64,000 nucleotides of DNA from Batillaria attramentaria (GCA_018292915.2 JACVVK020000034.1:1868501-1932500), one strand, 5' to 3'; counted from the stretch's first letter, positions 1 through 11,969 are shown. Program-made: numbers and translations. Notes: generated by a model not told the origin, from the sequence alone.

Positions 1-369
1 AGGAGGAACAATATTTTCCTTTCTGTTGCTTTGATCAAAGAATACATCTCGAGTTAGGCTGGGTGATTATTTCCGCGCAACGTTTAGGGAACATAGAAAG
101 GCCGTTGTTCTACGAGGTATGAATACAAACGAATTAAAAGCGCAAGAGATTGTGATCACTGTGCTCAAGTTGCTTCTCCGTCACTGAGTTTGCATTGAAC
201 CTTTTGTCTACCGGCTATTGAACCGCGTCTGACATCGGTCCTGGAAAAGCCATTCTCTAGAGGTGGGTGTAGGTTTTAACGAGCACATCGTATGAAAGAA
301 TATTGTATTAGCATATTCAGAAGATCCTTGCAGGCGAGGGAAATCTCGCGATACTTCATATCAATGTTG

Positions 370-800
370 AGTCATCATCAAGTTAAAATCTCAATATGTT
401 TGTCAGGCATACAACTGTGTGCGGAAAAACTTTTCGAATGTGTTTAATCTGTGCATCAGAATCAGACACCGGGGGGGGGGGGGGAGGATACAATATGGCA
501 ACTGAAACGATTGTGGTGACTCTGCCCAACGTATGATTACGTTGTTCTAGAAGTGATCGGCGTATCGAAGATACGACGTTATTTGGTTGCGGACTGAGGA
601 CCAGCTAGACGGCGCTGGTTGGTGGCTATTTTTAGAAGATTTGTCGAGTCCCAGTCTGTTTAGGAATGGAACGTAGGCTCAAGCTGAGAAAGTCGTATTT
701 CAGTCTCTAATACTAGAAGCCAGCAAGTCACGTAAACGCCGGTCGCGTCAAGTTGGCCAAATGTAACATCCTTCTATCTCGGTATCTGGCAAACAACCTC
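370..800 (+). repeat. Dispersed repeat R, copy 1
   Basis: TCAGGCATACAAC, GTGCATCAGAATCAG, GACGTTATTTGGTTGCGG and TTGGTGGCTA recur in the same order at 61,645-62,360 and in part at 11,975-12,150. A poly-G run at 471-484 interrupts it. No coding content. Confidence 0.7.
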
Positions 801-955
801 CCAGCTTTCACAGCAGTTCTCCTCTGATGTGAGCGGCGTTATGAACACAGAGGCTGATGATAGTCCCACCGGGCATGCTAAGTCTTAGACTAGAGCTTAG
901 TCTCTAGACTCTCTTTGGACAAGTCTCTTTTCGTAGATCAAACCGGCCCAGGAGT

Positions 956-1020
956 TTTCACGTCAAGTCAAGTCGAGTCAAAGTTTATTTCAAAACCCCG
1001 TTGGGGGTACATGAAACAAG
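956..1020 (-). repeat. Retroposon 3' end with (TTGAC)n tail
   Basis: On minus: CAACGGGGTTTTGAAATAAA, then CTTTGACTCGACTTGACTTG. AATAAA followed by a pentamer tail is the pattern of a LINE/SINE 3' end. A (TACA)n run follows at 1,111-1,156. Confidence 0.6.
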
Positions 1021-1747
1021 AAATTAACATATAAATCAAGCTCACCACACCGGCCAACACTGATACATCATCAGTGATCGCTCGCACACAAGTTTTACAG
1101 GACTCAGGCATACATACATACATGTATACATACTTACATACATACATATATACATACTTTTCAACGGAACCAGAACTCAGACTCTGTCGAGAATTGAACA
1201 CACACTAAGTTCTACAGGACTTGGATACGATCACTGAGTTGACGCCATGGAATTACACGCACTTAGCCGGCCTTCGTTTACTATTCGAAGCGTTTGCTGT
1301 ATTCCACCGCCTTCCTTCTTACGCCAATACGGTCCTCGCTAATACAACGAAGAAAGAAGCAGAAAGAAAGAAATGCAGAAAGAAAAATTGCAGCGTTGTA
1401 AGCAGCAGCAGCAGCAGCAGCGGCAACTGGGAGCGAGCTGATGCTGTCTGCACCGCTCCACTTTGTTGACAGTAAATAACGCACGTGCTTCAGCGATTGC
1501 CCCTGGCGTTAATTGTGCAACGCGCAATTGATTTGCCAAAAGCATTCGACCAGAAGTGTATTCCTGAAAACTACTTGGCACCTGTACCGTTTGGCGAGGC
1601 CACGGGGTCGTTGGCTCCGTCAGGTAGGAATTTGGCTGATGTCTTTGACCGTGTTTCCAATGGGAAAGTCGACAACAGAGAGTGGATGCAGCTTCAGCAA
1701 CTGTTGCCAACTCTCCCCCCGGCAGTGAGTTCCTCTTTCCCAAGCTC

Positions 1748-1748
<1 letters not shown>

Positions 1749-1790
<42 letters not shown>

Positions 1791-1819
1791 ACTGAGAGAG
1801 AGAGAGAGAGAGAGAGAGC
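1749..1819 (+). repeat. Compound microsatellite (CA)20(GA)13
   Basis: (CA)n then CTGACT then (GA)n. Confidence 0.95.
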
Positions 1820-1846
1820 ATACCGGCTGTCTTCCATCATCCTGGC

Positions 1847-2255
1847 ATCAAATAATAATAATAATAATAATGAGTATTATATAGGCGCTTTACCCAATTT
1901 CAAGAATCGGCTCAAAGCGCCGCGAACTGAACCCAACACGCACGCTCACGTGAATCACACACATTCTCTCACACACCGGACATAAACACATTACAATCAC
2001 GTGGTGCGAAGGGTCAGCTCAGCTATTTAAATTTCGGAATTTAGAATTGCATTTATTTTTCAAATTTGGTGGGCTGAACATTTCCAAAGCAGAGGGGGAG
2101 GAAGCCGGAGTACCCGGAGAGAACCCCCGACGATCGGCCCGAATGAACGGTGTCACATACGAGAAGGAAAAATTCTTTGCTCCGAGTGGGACTCGAACCC
2201 CTGACCTCTCGCATTGGTGACAGGTCTCTTAACCACTAGACCACCGACCGCCCCA
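1847..2255 (-). mobile_element. SINE2 copy (~400-bp tRNA-derived SINE)
   Basis: The tRNA-like head lies at the right: on minus, GGTGGTCTAGTGGTTAAGAG and GGGGTTCGAGTCCCACTCGG. The body has TTCATTCGGGCCGATCGTCG, TTCAGCCCACCAAATTTG, CACGTGATTGTAATGTG and GGCTTTGAG-type GCGCC. The left end is TATATAATACTCA plus (TTA)n. It matches 47,303-47,706 over its length. Confidence 0.88.
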
Positions 2256-2383
2256 CTGCGTCAGTTAAAGGATAAACATACAAGAATTTGTTGTTTTTTT
2301 TTAAAATCAATCCATGTCGGCCGTGGGTCGTGCGCACTGTGTCGGTTGATATCACCATTCGGCTCTCAGACTGAGGCAAGGTG

Positions 2384-2385
<2 letters not shown>

Positions 2386-2444
<59 letters not shown>
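2386..2444 (+). repeat. (CA)n microsatellite
   Basis: Uninterrupted, about 29 units. Confidence 0.95.
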
Positions 2445-2446
<2 letters not shown>

Positions 2447-2504
2447 GCCGACCCGGTGTAGCACGCGGGACGATGTACATGTACTTCCCAGCCTGACTCG
2501 GGTG

Positions 2505-2745
2505 TAAGCAGCTTAAGGCTGGAAGTGCCCCGGGTCTAAGCTTAAGGCTGGATGTATCCCGGGTCAAAGCAGCTTGAGGCCGGATACACTCCGGGTCTAA
2601 GCAGCTTAAGGCTGGAAGCGGTGCCAAGGCTCTAAGCAGCTTGAAGCTAAAAGTGCCCCGGGTCAATGCAGCTTGGGGCAGCTTCAAGTGAAGCTGGAAG
2701 TGCCCCGGTCAATGGAAATTGACGCTAGAAATGCCCGGGAGTCAA
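2505..2745 (+). repeat. Minisatellite, ~37-bp unit, about 7 degenerate units
   Basis: AAGCAGCTTAAGGCTGGAAG followed by TGCCCCGGGTC repeats with substitutions and one short unit. Confidence 0.8.
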
Positions 2746-3199
2746 ACGACTCAGTGAGCCGGGTGAGCACATCTGGCTTATTGTACACCTGCGTCTGATA
2801 TCGCACTTGCAACAGGAAGGAGCGTGGAACCGATAGCACAGCTCAAAGAACACGGGCGGCCGACTCGCCGTAACGGGGATGATACGGGTAAGCGGTTGAT
2901 GACGCCAGGTGTTCCAACTGATGCTTGCTGCTATTGAAAGGCGTTACAGGCAACAACTTCAACGGCAAATACGACTCACATGCATGGCTAAGCTTCGAAG
3001 AGTAACTGTTGTCATCTTTCAGTAACTGATTGGTCTTGAAGATTACAGTTGCTCTTACTCCGCCTGTGCGCACAAGACGCGCCATACACATGACTTTGGT
3101 AACAAGGCAGTTGGAACTTCTACAGCGGCGCGTAGCACAGGAATATTACACTGTCCTAACTGGTATAATAGAAGAGAGAGAGAGAGAGAGAGAGAGAAC

Positions 3200-5460
3200 T
3201 GAGAAAACAACGGAGTTGGTTCAGTGGGACTGACATCAGTGGGGCCGGCCGGAACTGCTGTGAAATAATTATGTTTACAACAAACCAGGAAAAAACATTC
3301 CCGCGGATTCTACAGTTTGTCACACAGACACGGATGCACGGATTCAGCACAATCGATGAGAAGTTTACCACAGCGTTGTTGTATGCCTCAGTGACTGACA
3401 AACCTACGCAGTGAGATTTTAACTGCAGAAGAAGTACAGAGCAAAAGCCGCGTAATATATCAGCTGAGGTTTGTTTTCCTAGTCGCATCAAACTTGAATT
3501 TACAGATAACTGAATAAGACCAGTCCGCACCAACTCGCTCTTAAATAGCATTACTCTACTTCGCATATGCTGCACACAAACCATCTGTTGTTGCTCGACT
3601 GGTTGGTTTGCCACTGTTTCTCACCTCGCTGCACTCACTGCACATACTAGTAATGGAAATGCCTGGTGTTCTTACAGGCGAATAATCAGTGCTGCCTACT
3701 CTAGTCACCTTGACTAGGATCGATTCAGTTTTGTATTACACAACATCGCCAGCTTTTACTTGTGCCACGTTGATAAACTGATGTCGATGATTTTGTCCTT
3801 TCACTGGTAATACCTTGCATGCCATGTAATAATTATATACTTTCTAAATTATCGGAGGAACTTATTTCAAGTTATTGCGCCCAAGAACACTCTCTCAAAT
3901 ATTCGGCGAAAGTATAACTGGCTCGTCCTGTACCCTCCCTCCTTCATTTTCCCCTCCATTCGTTCATTCATTTGCCGGCATACCTGGTCGTATTCCAAAA
4001 CTTTTCTACCCACAAAGCAAAGGAGCTCACAGCGACAATATTATAGTGTCTTGCGTTACAAAATAACAGTGAGAACCGGCGGGGAAAAACAGCAACAACG
4101 ACAAACCGTTTGATTACGTTGGTTTCCGACAATAAGAGTATTTTCCTCGGGTCAGTGAGAGTAGGTCACGGCGGAACAAGCAGTAACTAACAACTGATAC
4201 TGACCGGCGTAATTATTACTGAACTGACCGGCCTGGAGACCGTTACTGACTACAAATCTAACATTCTGATTCTTGCTTTCCGGCTGTGACCGACTGACTC
4301 GGAGCGAAGACGTGCTAATCAGTTGCCGAGACTGATGAACCGCTTCTTTCTTCCTAACAAAGTTTGAGAATATACTTGCTTCTCACTTCATCTGCTCAGT
4401 ATTGCTGTTCAGTGTTTCTGAACGCAGTCAGTCAAAAAGCGGAACGCAGCCAGCTTGTCAATGAAAAATCGGCTTTGGAATTTGATTAAAGGTCAAGAGA
4501 AATGGAAAAAGGGTGCCGAACATGAGAGCCTGAATTGTGAATGTGAAGTCTGTCCAGGAGGAATAGGTCTAATTCTGAGAAATCATGAAGAACTGAGATC
4601 AGTCGTAACTGATGACTGATATGGGACTGGACAGACCGGCGGAGGTTGGTAGAACTATAGAAATAATTTAACGGTCCATACGATAAAGAACGACGCATGC
4701 CAGTGTGAAACAGACAACAACAACAACAACAACAACAAAACTTTAAAAATCCTTAAAACATAACTTACTCAAACAAAATAATGAAGAAAAGTTCTTCTCC
4801 TTACCGGTAACTCCAAGCAGACACGTGGAAAGAAGTGCCAAACACACGAGACCCTTCATAGCGTAGAGATGTAGTCAGTAAACTGTATAACAGCGGGAGA
4901 ACCGCCCCCCTTCCTCTGCAGGTATCCCCCCTCTCTCCAGGTGATGCGGGGTGATCGATGTAGCGCTTATTCCCTTCTGTCGTCACGCCACGCCAATCTT
5001 GCACGCCGCTAGCTTTCCACGCTACGAAACACAAACACGGGCTAAGGGGCACAACCGCCGGTTAGTTTTTCTGGTGCCGTGGATACCCCCCTCACCCTCC
5101 GCTTTCTGGAAGCCGCAGGGGTCGGGGGAGGAAAACTGTCAGAGAGATATGCACCCCGGCTTTCCAATCGGTCCCTCAGATTAGCAAAGTCGTCTTTTAT
5201 TTCGTGTTTTTTTTTTCCTTTCTTTCTTTCTTTTAAAGTCGTTCCCGACGTCTTTATCTGTCCTTGCTGCTCTCGTAATGTTATCGACAAGTTTCCGATG
5301 CCTGGAGAAGACTCGGAACGCGTGACGGAATTTCCAGGTAACCCGTGTTGAGGAATGTGCAAGATCTAGATGTCCCGCCTCTTGCCAGATGGTATGCAGC
5401 TGAATTCAATCACCCCTGGAACCTTGGCACGGAGATAGTACAGAGCGGCCAACACTGTTC
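3200..5460. other. Unique non-coding sequence
   Basis: No coding exon, RNA gene or window-level repeat seen; (ACA)n at 4,719-4,738 and a poly-T/TTTC run at 5,205-5,235 only. Confidence 0.6.
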
Positions 5461-5829
5461 GTCTTCACACACACGCACACACACACACACACTCTCTCTC
5501 TCTCTCTCTCACTCTGCTACCAGATGCCGACGGCCACGACTTGGGCCGAAAGCACACACAGGTAATTCTCTCAGTGCTAACTGCAGGAACCTCGACACCG
5601 TAGCAAGAAAGTTTGTCGCCACCGCTTAAACTTCACCGCTCGTACTTTGTGAGAGTCTCTCGCCTCTGTCTTCTTCCCGGCTTGTTGAAGTCCCATCGGC
5701 GCGATGTGGTACGCTGATGGGAGGAAAAGTGTAGGTTAGTTCTTGGAATACGATATTTTATATATAAAGCTCCCCAGTCTCTCCCCACCTCTCTACCTCT
5801 GTTTTCTCATTCTCTCTCTCTTCTCTCGG

Positions 5830-6150
5830 CTCTCTCGCATGCCTTCCCGTGTCAAAGGCAGCGCGCGCACGCCTCGCGCGTTCCGCTAGTGGTCAGCCAA
5901 TAGAAAGGGAGCTCGCGTGCGCTCGTAGTAGGGGAGTACATAGGACACGGTTTACGGTTTGACGTTGTGACGGCCGAGGGTGGCAGGAGGGGGGACGGGC
6001 GTGGGGTGGAAGGTGTAGTTGGGGGAGGGGGGAGGGATAGGGGAGGGGTGCAGCGCGACTGCCAGGTGCCGTACAACGCGTGGGAGTGATGCAGGGCGCG
6101 AGTTCGTCACGCGTGAAGAAGCGGAGCGCCTGATGTCAGGGGCGCCATTC
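5830..6150. promoter_or_regulatory. CpG-dense stretch with a CCAAT motif; possible promoter/CpG island, no gene attached
   Basis: CpG is unusually frequent (CAGCGCGCGCACGCCTCGCG, GCTCGCGTGCGCTCG) and CAGCCAATAG stands at 5,894-5,903. No exon of a recognisable gene is seen within several kb, so this remains a guess. Confidence 0.2.
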
Positions 6151-6264
6151 TCATGACGATGTTTCTCATTTCACCTCTAGCTAGGGCAAACCTATCCCCG
6201 ATGGCCCAGTGAATGCCTACCTCTGGGCCATGATTCCACCTGCTGCGTTACATGTGCCACCGTG

Positions 6265-6345
6265 CATATAAGATAAGATAAGTTAAGATAAGATTACTTT
6301 ATTAATCCCTCATGGGGAAATTCGAGTCCATGTCCGCCCAGACAC
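6265..6345 (-). repeat. Retroposon 3' end with (TTATC)n tail
   Basis: On minus: CCCCATGAGGGATTAATAAA then GTAATCTTATC and further TTATC units. Confidence 0.65.
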
Positions 6346-6388
6346 AGCGACAATACAATACAATACATTAACATTCATTAAAAGTCTG

Positions 6389-6390
6389 CA

Positions 6391-6464
<74 letters not shown>
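6389..6464 (+). repeat. Compound (CA)n(CG)n(CA)n microsatellite
   Basis: A (CG)7-8 block lies inside (CA)n; alternating purine-pyrimidine throughout, so a Z-DNA candidate. Confidence 0.95.
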
Positions 6465-6466
<2 letters not shown>

Positions 6467-6885
6467 GATCACAGTTGTATGCCACACATACTGGTTAGAA
6501 ACAGGTACTACCGCAAGAGGGCAGACCTGCAACAGACCTGCAGCTGTGCACGGGTGCCATCAAGCTAGCAGGTCGTGAGATTACAGGCTGGCCATCGCAT
6601 CTGAGTCCGGTTTCTCAGTGTCCTTCCCTTTGACAAATATTAATTTAAATAAAGGCGACAGTATCTCCAGGATCCCATCTTTGTCAGGCACGCTATCAAA
6701 TTTCTCTTTTGTCGCTTTTGTGGTGGTACACAGCACATTAGGAGACTTGTTAGGTGAGATTTTCAACCGAAACTGCGCATAGTGTCGCTCGCGACTGGGT
6801 GCGCCGCGAACTACGTCGCCGGCGACAAGTCACAAGGTACGGCTGCGTACCATACTCATTGAGTATGTGAGCTTTTAAAGCTTAA

Positions 6886-7285
6886 AGATCTAAGCTCCCA
6901 ACAAAAAGCTTTCCGAAGTGTGAAAAATTGTTTACAGAGTCGACCGTGCAAGCACAGTCAACTCTGTCACAGTTGCAGAGTTTTCAGCGCTTCGGGGACC
7001 CTCATAAAACCAGAGCACGAGTTTGCCGTGACATTATTTGGCTTTTCGTCAGTGAGCGAGACACATCGCTACAGTGTCCAGCGCCGGGATGTTGAGTACT
7101 GCACGATCTTTCTCGCTCAGTGTCAAAACGCAAACTGAGCTGTGAATCAGGCTGCCCTTGGCTTTTGTTGGGGTTTCAGGGACGCTGAAAACTCTGCAAC
7201 TGTGACAGAGCTGACTGTGCTTGCACGGTTGACTCTGTAAAATGTTTTCACACTTCGGAAAGCTTTTTGTCGGGAGCTTAGATCT
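6886..7285 (+). mobile_element. MITE-T copy 1: 400-bp element with ~110-bp inverted repeats at TTAA
   Basis: AGATCTAAGCTCCCAACAAA at the left is mirrored at the right; the inverted repeats run about 110 bp to GTTTTCAGCG. TTAA lies on both sides (6,882-6,885; 7,286-7,289). TTAA targets are typical of piggyBac and Kolobok transposons; no transposase is encoded. Confidence 0.9.
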
Positions 7286-7299
7286 TTAAAGCCACGTAC

Positions 7300-7725
7300 A
7301 TACCGGGACAAGAAGTCAGTACGACACTGATCATTTCAGCGGTATTAGCGTTGCCGCGGTTGTGAGCTTGGTGTTATTGCTAAACAATTCAATGTGATGA
7401 TGCAATAGGCATTTCCTCTTTGCAATGCGGCGATGTTGTGATTTCAATTTCCCCATGCCGAGCACTGTTTTACAATGCGTTAGAGTGCATCTCGAATCAA
7501 TGAGAGGGAAGTTACCATTAGTATATACGAGTTGTTATCGTTTAGCTGCAAAAAAAAAAGAAGAAAAAAGTTAGTATTGTCGCGCGACCACGGATCTTTT
7601 ACTTCACTTACTTTTTGGGCGTGATTTTCAGTTCTAGCACGCTGTGCGCTGAGTTTCAAGGAGTAAACGACGTATACAGGATCAGTATGCGAAGTACGGG
7701 GCTGTACACTTTCGCTGTGTATGCG
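7300..7725. other. Unique non-coding sequence
   Basis: Nothing recognised. Confidence 0.6.
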
Positions 7726-7729
7726 TTCG

Positions 7730-7885
7730 ACTTAATAATAATAATAATAATAATAATAAATGGTAATTGTGGTGCGCATTTCTCAAAACTCAGTGCGCCG
7801 ATCCCTTACCGACACTCACGCACATTGCACAAAGATGGACAGACATACACTGGTGAACTGACTAGTTACGCAAGACTGGATCATG
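7730..7885 (-). mobile_element. LINE/SINE 3' UTR fragment with (ATT)n tail
   Basis: Shares with 16,498-16,640 the (AAT)n run, GCGCATTTCT, CAGTGCGCC, CCGACACTCACGCACA and ATGGACAGACATACA. It is a 5'-truncated copy of the same 3' end. Confidence 0.6.
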
Positions 7886-7948
7886 TTGACACCCGTCACT
7901 TTTACTCTGTCTGTCTGCCTGTCTGTCTGTCTGTCTGTCTCAGTGTCT

Positions 7949-8123
7949 AGGGGAGCCGGGGTGGCCGAATGATAGAGCGTTGCACTTGCAATGCTCGGGT
8001 CGTGAGTTCGAATCCTGGCTGGGGCCAAAATATTTGTGCTGGCCTTTTTCTCGTTGCCCCGTCTTTGTTATCACCCGTACGTGAGGGAAAAGGACGTTAA
8101 ACCCCCAAACACCCACTCCACCC
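7949..8123 (+). mobile_element. SINE1 copy, full length, 14-bp target duplication
   Basis: tRNA-derived SINE. The head has an A box (TGGCCGAATGATAGAGCG) and B box (GTGAGTTCGAATCC); a body with TTGTGCTGGCC, TCGTTGCCCCGTCTTTG and GGACGTTAAACCCCCAAACA follows, then a CCCA-type tail. The direct repeats CTGTCTCAGTGTCT at 7,935-7,948 and 8,124-8,137 fix both ends. Confidence 0.9.
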
Positions 8124-8526
8124 CTGTCTCAGTGTCTGTCCGTCACGCTGGTGTTCAAATCACCATAGAGTCAAAAGTGATGTTTAGTTTTCCTGTTTCC
8201 AGCATCGCATGTATGTCTCTAAGTTCACCTTCGATATCAGTCGCCGACACCGGACGACAGACCGTGAAAGGGGCTGATTCCATCTTCAGTCGCTAAGCCA
8301 ACTTGTGTTTTGGAACAGTTTTGCTCGTGGGTGCGCCTGTGTGCTCGAAATACTCTAGCTGGATGATTAGTACAGCTCTTAATGCCATACGATGTTGTTT
8401 ACACTTTGGGCGAGCAGTCGAACATTCAAACTGATTCTACGACTGTTGTCACACGACTGGAGCGCTCAGTGTAATTGTCGCGTCATCGAGTACGCTTCTG
8501 CTGGCTCAGTGCCAGCATTACAGACG

Positions 8527-8688
8527 TGGGTGTGTGTGGGTGTTTGGGAGTTTTCACGTATGGGTGATAGCAAAGACGGCGGGGCAACGAGAAAAAGACC
8601 AGTACAAAAAATTATTTGGCCCCAGCCAGGATTCGAACTCACGACCCGAGCATTGGGAGTCGAACGCTCTACCATTCGGCTGTCCCGA
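8527..8688 (-). mobile_element. SINE1 copy, 8-bp target duplication
   Basis: Inverted SINE1 (tail side at 8,527, tRNA head at 8,688). TACAGACG flanks it at 8,519-8,526 and 8,689-8,696. It sits in the left arm of the long inverted-repeat element at 8.3-10.1 kb; the right arm shows the empty site ATTACAGACGCTGTCAC. Confidence 0.9.
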
Positions 8689-8710
8689 TACAGACGCTAT
8701 CACTGTCCAG

Positions 8711-9002
8711 GGCCCACATGTAAAAGTCGAGGTTAGGGACTTTAGCCCCGGGTTAAAGTCTAACCTCGAAGTAAACAAGCTCTAGGGATAAATTTTTTTC
8801 GCTAAACCAGGAAGCCATGGTGCCTAAGCCGTCAGAGAAGGATTTTTTCCTACCTTTCTTCGCTTCCTTTTTTAAATTTAATTTTGTTTTGGGGTTGTTG
8901 TTTTTTTTTTTTGGGGGGGGGGGGTGTTTTTTTGGTCCTAGTCTAGGTTAACCCCGTAGCCGTGGGTTAAATTAACCTCGAGTTTTACACATGATACGGG
9001 CC
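8711..9002 (+). mobile_element. MITE-G copy 1
   Basis: Terminal inverted repeats GGCCC-CATGTAAAAGTCGA and its mirror, subterminal GGTTAGA...TCTAACC palindrome, and a central block with GGAAGCC...CTTCGCTTCC. Flanked by CAG (8,708-8,710) and CTG (9,003-9,005). It lies inside the composite inverted-repeat element. Confidence 0.85.
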
Positions 9003-9110
9003 CTGGTGTCTACTAGTAAGTGGTGTGATGATAGATACCACGAAAACAGCTCAGAACGATCTGTGAACATAAAAATGATAGCTGTAGTATCTTTAAACAT
9101 CAAAACAGTC

Positions 9111-9298
9111 GGGGAGCAGGGGTGGCCGAACGGTAGAGCGTTGGATTTCTAATGCTCAGGTCGTGAGTTCGTATCCCGGCTGGGGCCAAATATTTGTGCT
9201 GGCTTTTTTATCGTTGCCCCGTCTTTGATGTCACCCGTATGTCAGTGGTGTAAAAGGACGTTAAACCCCCAAACACCCGCCTCCCAACCCCTCTCCCC
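9111..9298 (+). mobile_element. SINE1 copy, 11-bp target duplication
   Basis: Complete head-to-tail SINE1 between TCAAAACAGTC at 9,100-9,110 and 9,299-9,309. It is a second SINE1 inside the same composite element. Confidence 0.9.
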
Positions 9299-10204
9299 TC
9301 AAAACAGTCACCACCCAGGGTTGTCGCAACAGCTCCAGCGGACGAGTGCCGGCTGCGCTCTCGATGGCCGGAAAGGCTGAGTGTTTGAATCCAAACAAGA
9401 TCAACACTCACCCACCTTCTGTAACTCATCCACAAGGTATTTCGTCATACTGGTTAAAGCCTGCTCTTTAATGGGCACAGCGCGCGAAACAGACATATGC
9501 ACATCACAGTCGTTGCGCTCGGTGTGTCTACTAACTACAAAACTGAACACAGCTGTGCTTGGTGACAAACCCATTGAAGATGCACTGTCCGCCATGTTTG
9601 CGCGCCGAGTGACGTAGCACAGCCTGTCAGAATCTGTTGTGGAAACCACAGTCACTGTTGTGGCTATGTGAAATCCAGGTTGCTGTGATGACGCCACAGC
9701 TAAGCTGCGGAAACCCCCCAAATCACAACTGTCATAACTGTGGACAGCACTGTGGCGCTCCGCAGGCTTAACGTTTAAGATAGAGACTAAAGGGGCTAAA
9801 GCTACCATTTGTATGCCCACAGATCGTTCTGGTCAGTCTGTTTACCTGGTATCTACTGTCATACCGCTCCTGGACTGTGACAGCGTCTGTAATGCTGGCA
9901 CTGAGCCAACAGAAGTGTACTTGATGACGCGGCGACCACACTCCAGTAGTGTAACGACAGTCGTAGAAGTTGAATGTTCAACCGCTGGCGCAAAGTGTAA
10001 ACAACACTGTACTAGTATCGCATCAAGAGCTGTACTAATCATCAAGACATAGTATTTCGAGCGTACAGGCGCACTCACGAGCGAAACTGTTCTAAAAAAT
10101 AAGTTGGTTTAGCAAAGATGGAATTAGCCTGTCTAAAGGCTTACATGATGAAATTCAGTAAAAAGTTTAACGTACACAACCTAAGGAATACCAAGGCAAG
10201 ACAA

Positions 10205-10290
10205 CAAGAAGAAAAAACTGGAATTCGAACTCACGCCTCACGCATTTACGGTCCAACTGACGCTCTACTAGGTCGGTTATCCCAGTCCAC
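10205..10290 (-). mobile_element. tRNA-like SINE head remnant
   Basis: On minus: GGATAACCGACCTAGTAGAG (A-box-like) and GCGTGAGTTCGAATTCC (B box) at pol III spacing. No body was recognised; it is not a folding tRNA gene. Confidence 0.4.
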
Positions 10291-10294
10291 ACAC

Positions 10295-11503
10295 CGTGTT
10301 GTGTCTCGTTAATGGTCAGTGATTGAATCCATAAAGAAACTGTTCAGCGGTCACTACCATCAGTTGCCACATGCATGGAACTTCAGATGCGGGCCACTAT
10401 TTGCTCCAGGAGAACAACTAGAATCTCCGTACACCTGAAGACATCGTGCATAACACTCACACCTATTACACCGGACGAATTTCACTGTCATTCAGTTACA
10501 AGCTTAAGAAATCGTGCGGGAACTCTTGAGCTGTCAATCAGCTGTTGACTGAAGTCACAGTCACATGTCTTTTTTTTTCTTTCTTTTTTTTGCTGGCACA
10601 ACAACACGTCGTCTCCACAACAATTTTCCCAAGCGTGCCAGGAATATCGATCGTGGTTGTGTTAGCATTCCTTATCGATAGCGTAACTGGTCGGTGCGTT
10701 AAGTTGGGAATGTCAGTACAAAATCTCTTTGTTTATGTCTATAAATTTTATGCATACCTCAAGTCCACCGTCTTCCCACCGCCTGGCAAGGCGAAGTCTT
10801 TCTACGTTACTTCCTTATTGGGTAACCCGGGGGTGTTTTTTTTTTCTTTTCTTTTCTTCTTCTTCTTCTTTAGTGTGTTTAAAATGCTAATTACGAGAGG
10901 TATGCACAGTAGGGTGCCATTTTCTTGCTGGCGACGAGTTCGCGAAACGCCACTACCGACAAAGACAAGCCGGGAGCACGGAGTCATATCATCCAAACCC
11001 TTCCGAGAGCCGGCGGCCGCGTTTAACCCGAGCCCCGTGTGTTTTCATAGTCACTTGAATGCCTTTCTTCGCATGTGTGTTCAAACGCGCTCCCCTCCTT
11101 CATGATCCAATCGAGGGAAAATAGAAACAAGCTACCCTGCCGAGCCCGGAATGTGCTGCACATTGTGCCCAAGGCGGAGAGCCGATGGGAGAGCAAATTA
11201 TCAAGGAATGCATGTACACCCTTTAAACGGAGACCCGGCCAGGGGACACTTGGGGAGGGGCACGAGTAGGGGGGAGGAGGGGGTGGGGGTGGGGGCGGGG
11301 AGAGGACACTCGTGTTGTCCTGTCCTCCTGTCCTGTCCTGACCAGGACACGGACATCCGATTGAAAATACCTCGGGTTTGAGTCCGGCCCATGTCGTATT
11401 TCATTTCCGGTGCGCATTTTGTGCATGTCTGCAATTTTTCTCAACCAAAACGTGCATTCTCTGGAGACAGGATCGAGGGGAGGTACTGGATTGGATTGGT
11501 TGG

Positions 11504-11505
<2 letters not shown>
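10295..11505. other. Unique non-coding sequence
   Basis: Pyrimidine runs at 10,568-10,590 and 10,838-10,872, a G-rich stretch (GGGGGTGGGGGCGGGG) at 11,278-11,300 that could form a G-quadruplex; no gene. Confidence 0.55.

Positions 11506-11506
<1 letters not shown>

Positions 11507-11565
<59 letters not shown>
11507..11565 (+). repeat. (GT)n microsatellite
   Basis: Uninterrupted, about 29 units. The trinucleotide runs (TTG)10 at 11,711-11,741 and (ACA)n at 11,841-11,863 follow nearby. Confidence 0.95.
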
Positions 11566-11566
<1 letters not shown>

Positions 11567-11711
11567 GTTTTCCACCCACTGAAAAAGGTAACACCAAAGG
11601 ACGCGAGGAAACGAGGAAAACGCCACCACAATTTCCAAGCCGGGAAGAGAAGGAACTGAACTGACGACCTGAGCACTGACGCTGAAATTACCACATTTGT
11701 ACAATAGTGTT

Positions 11712-11744
<33 letters not shown>

Positions 11745-11969
11745 TTTGGGGGGACTATACACATTGTCTCCAACTTCAATGTTCTTCAGGTACCTTGTCC
11801 CTGACCCACAACACGTCAACCATACTGACCCCCCCCCCCCAACAACAACAACAACAACAACAACCCCCCCCCAAAAAAAAACAAAAAAACAAGCAAACAA
11901 AACAACAACAACAACAACATAAACATAAACAAAAACAAAACAGCGAGTGTTGAGATCCAGTCGGTCTGT

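Larger units (their letters stand above)
8272..10131. mobile_element. Composite element with ~330-bp inverted repeats and nested insertions
   Basis: Left arm 8,272-9,100 pairs with right arm 9,780-10,131 once a SINE1 (8,527-8,688) and a MITE-G (8,711-9,002) are set aside. Matching landmarks are GATTCCATCTT, GAACAGTTTCGCTCGTGAG-type, TGTTGTTTACACTTTG and CAGCATTACAGACG, then AGAACGATCTG. The ~680-bp core holds another SINE1 and a 139-codon open frame (9,820-9,401, minus) without recognised motifs. Solo arm pieces recur at 27,800-27,955, 32,485-32,525 and 43,195-43,250. The outer ends are approximate. Confidence 0.72.

Noticed and set aside
1485..1735. Coding-looking frame (NLADVFDRVSNGKVDNREWM) ahead of a (CA)n
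   Set aside because: Composition is protein-like but no family, splice partner or homologous copy in the window supports it.
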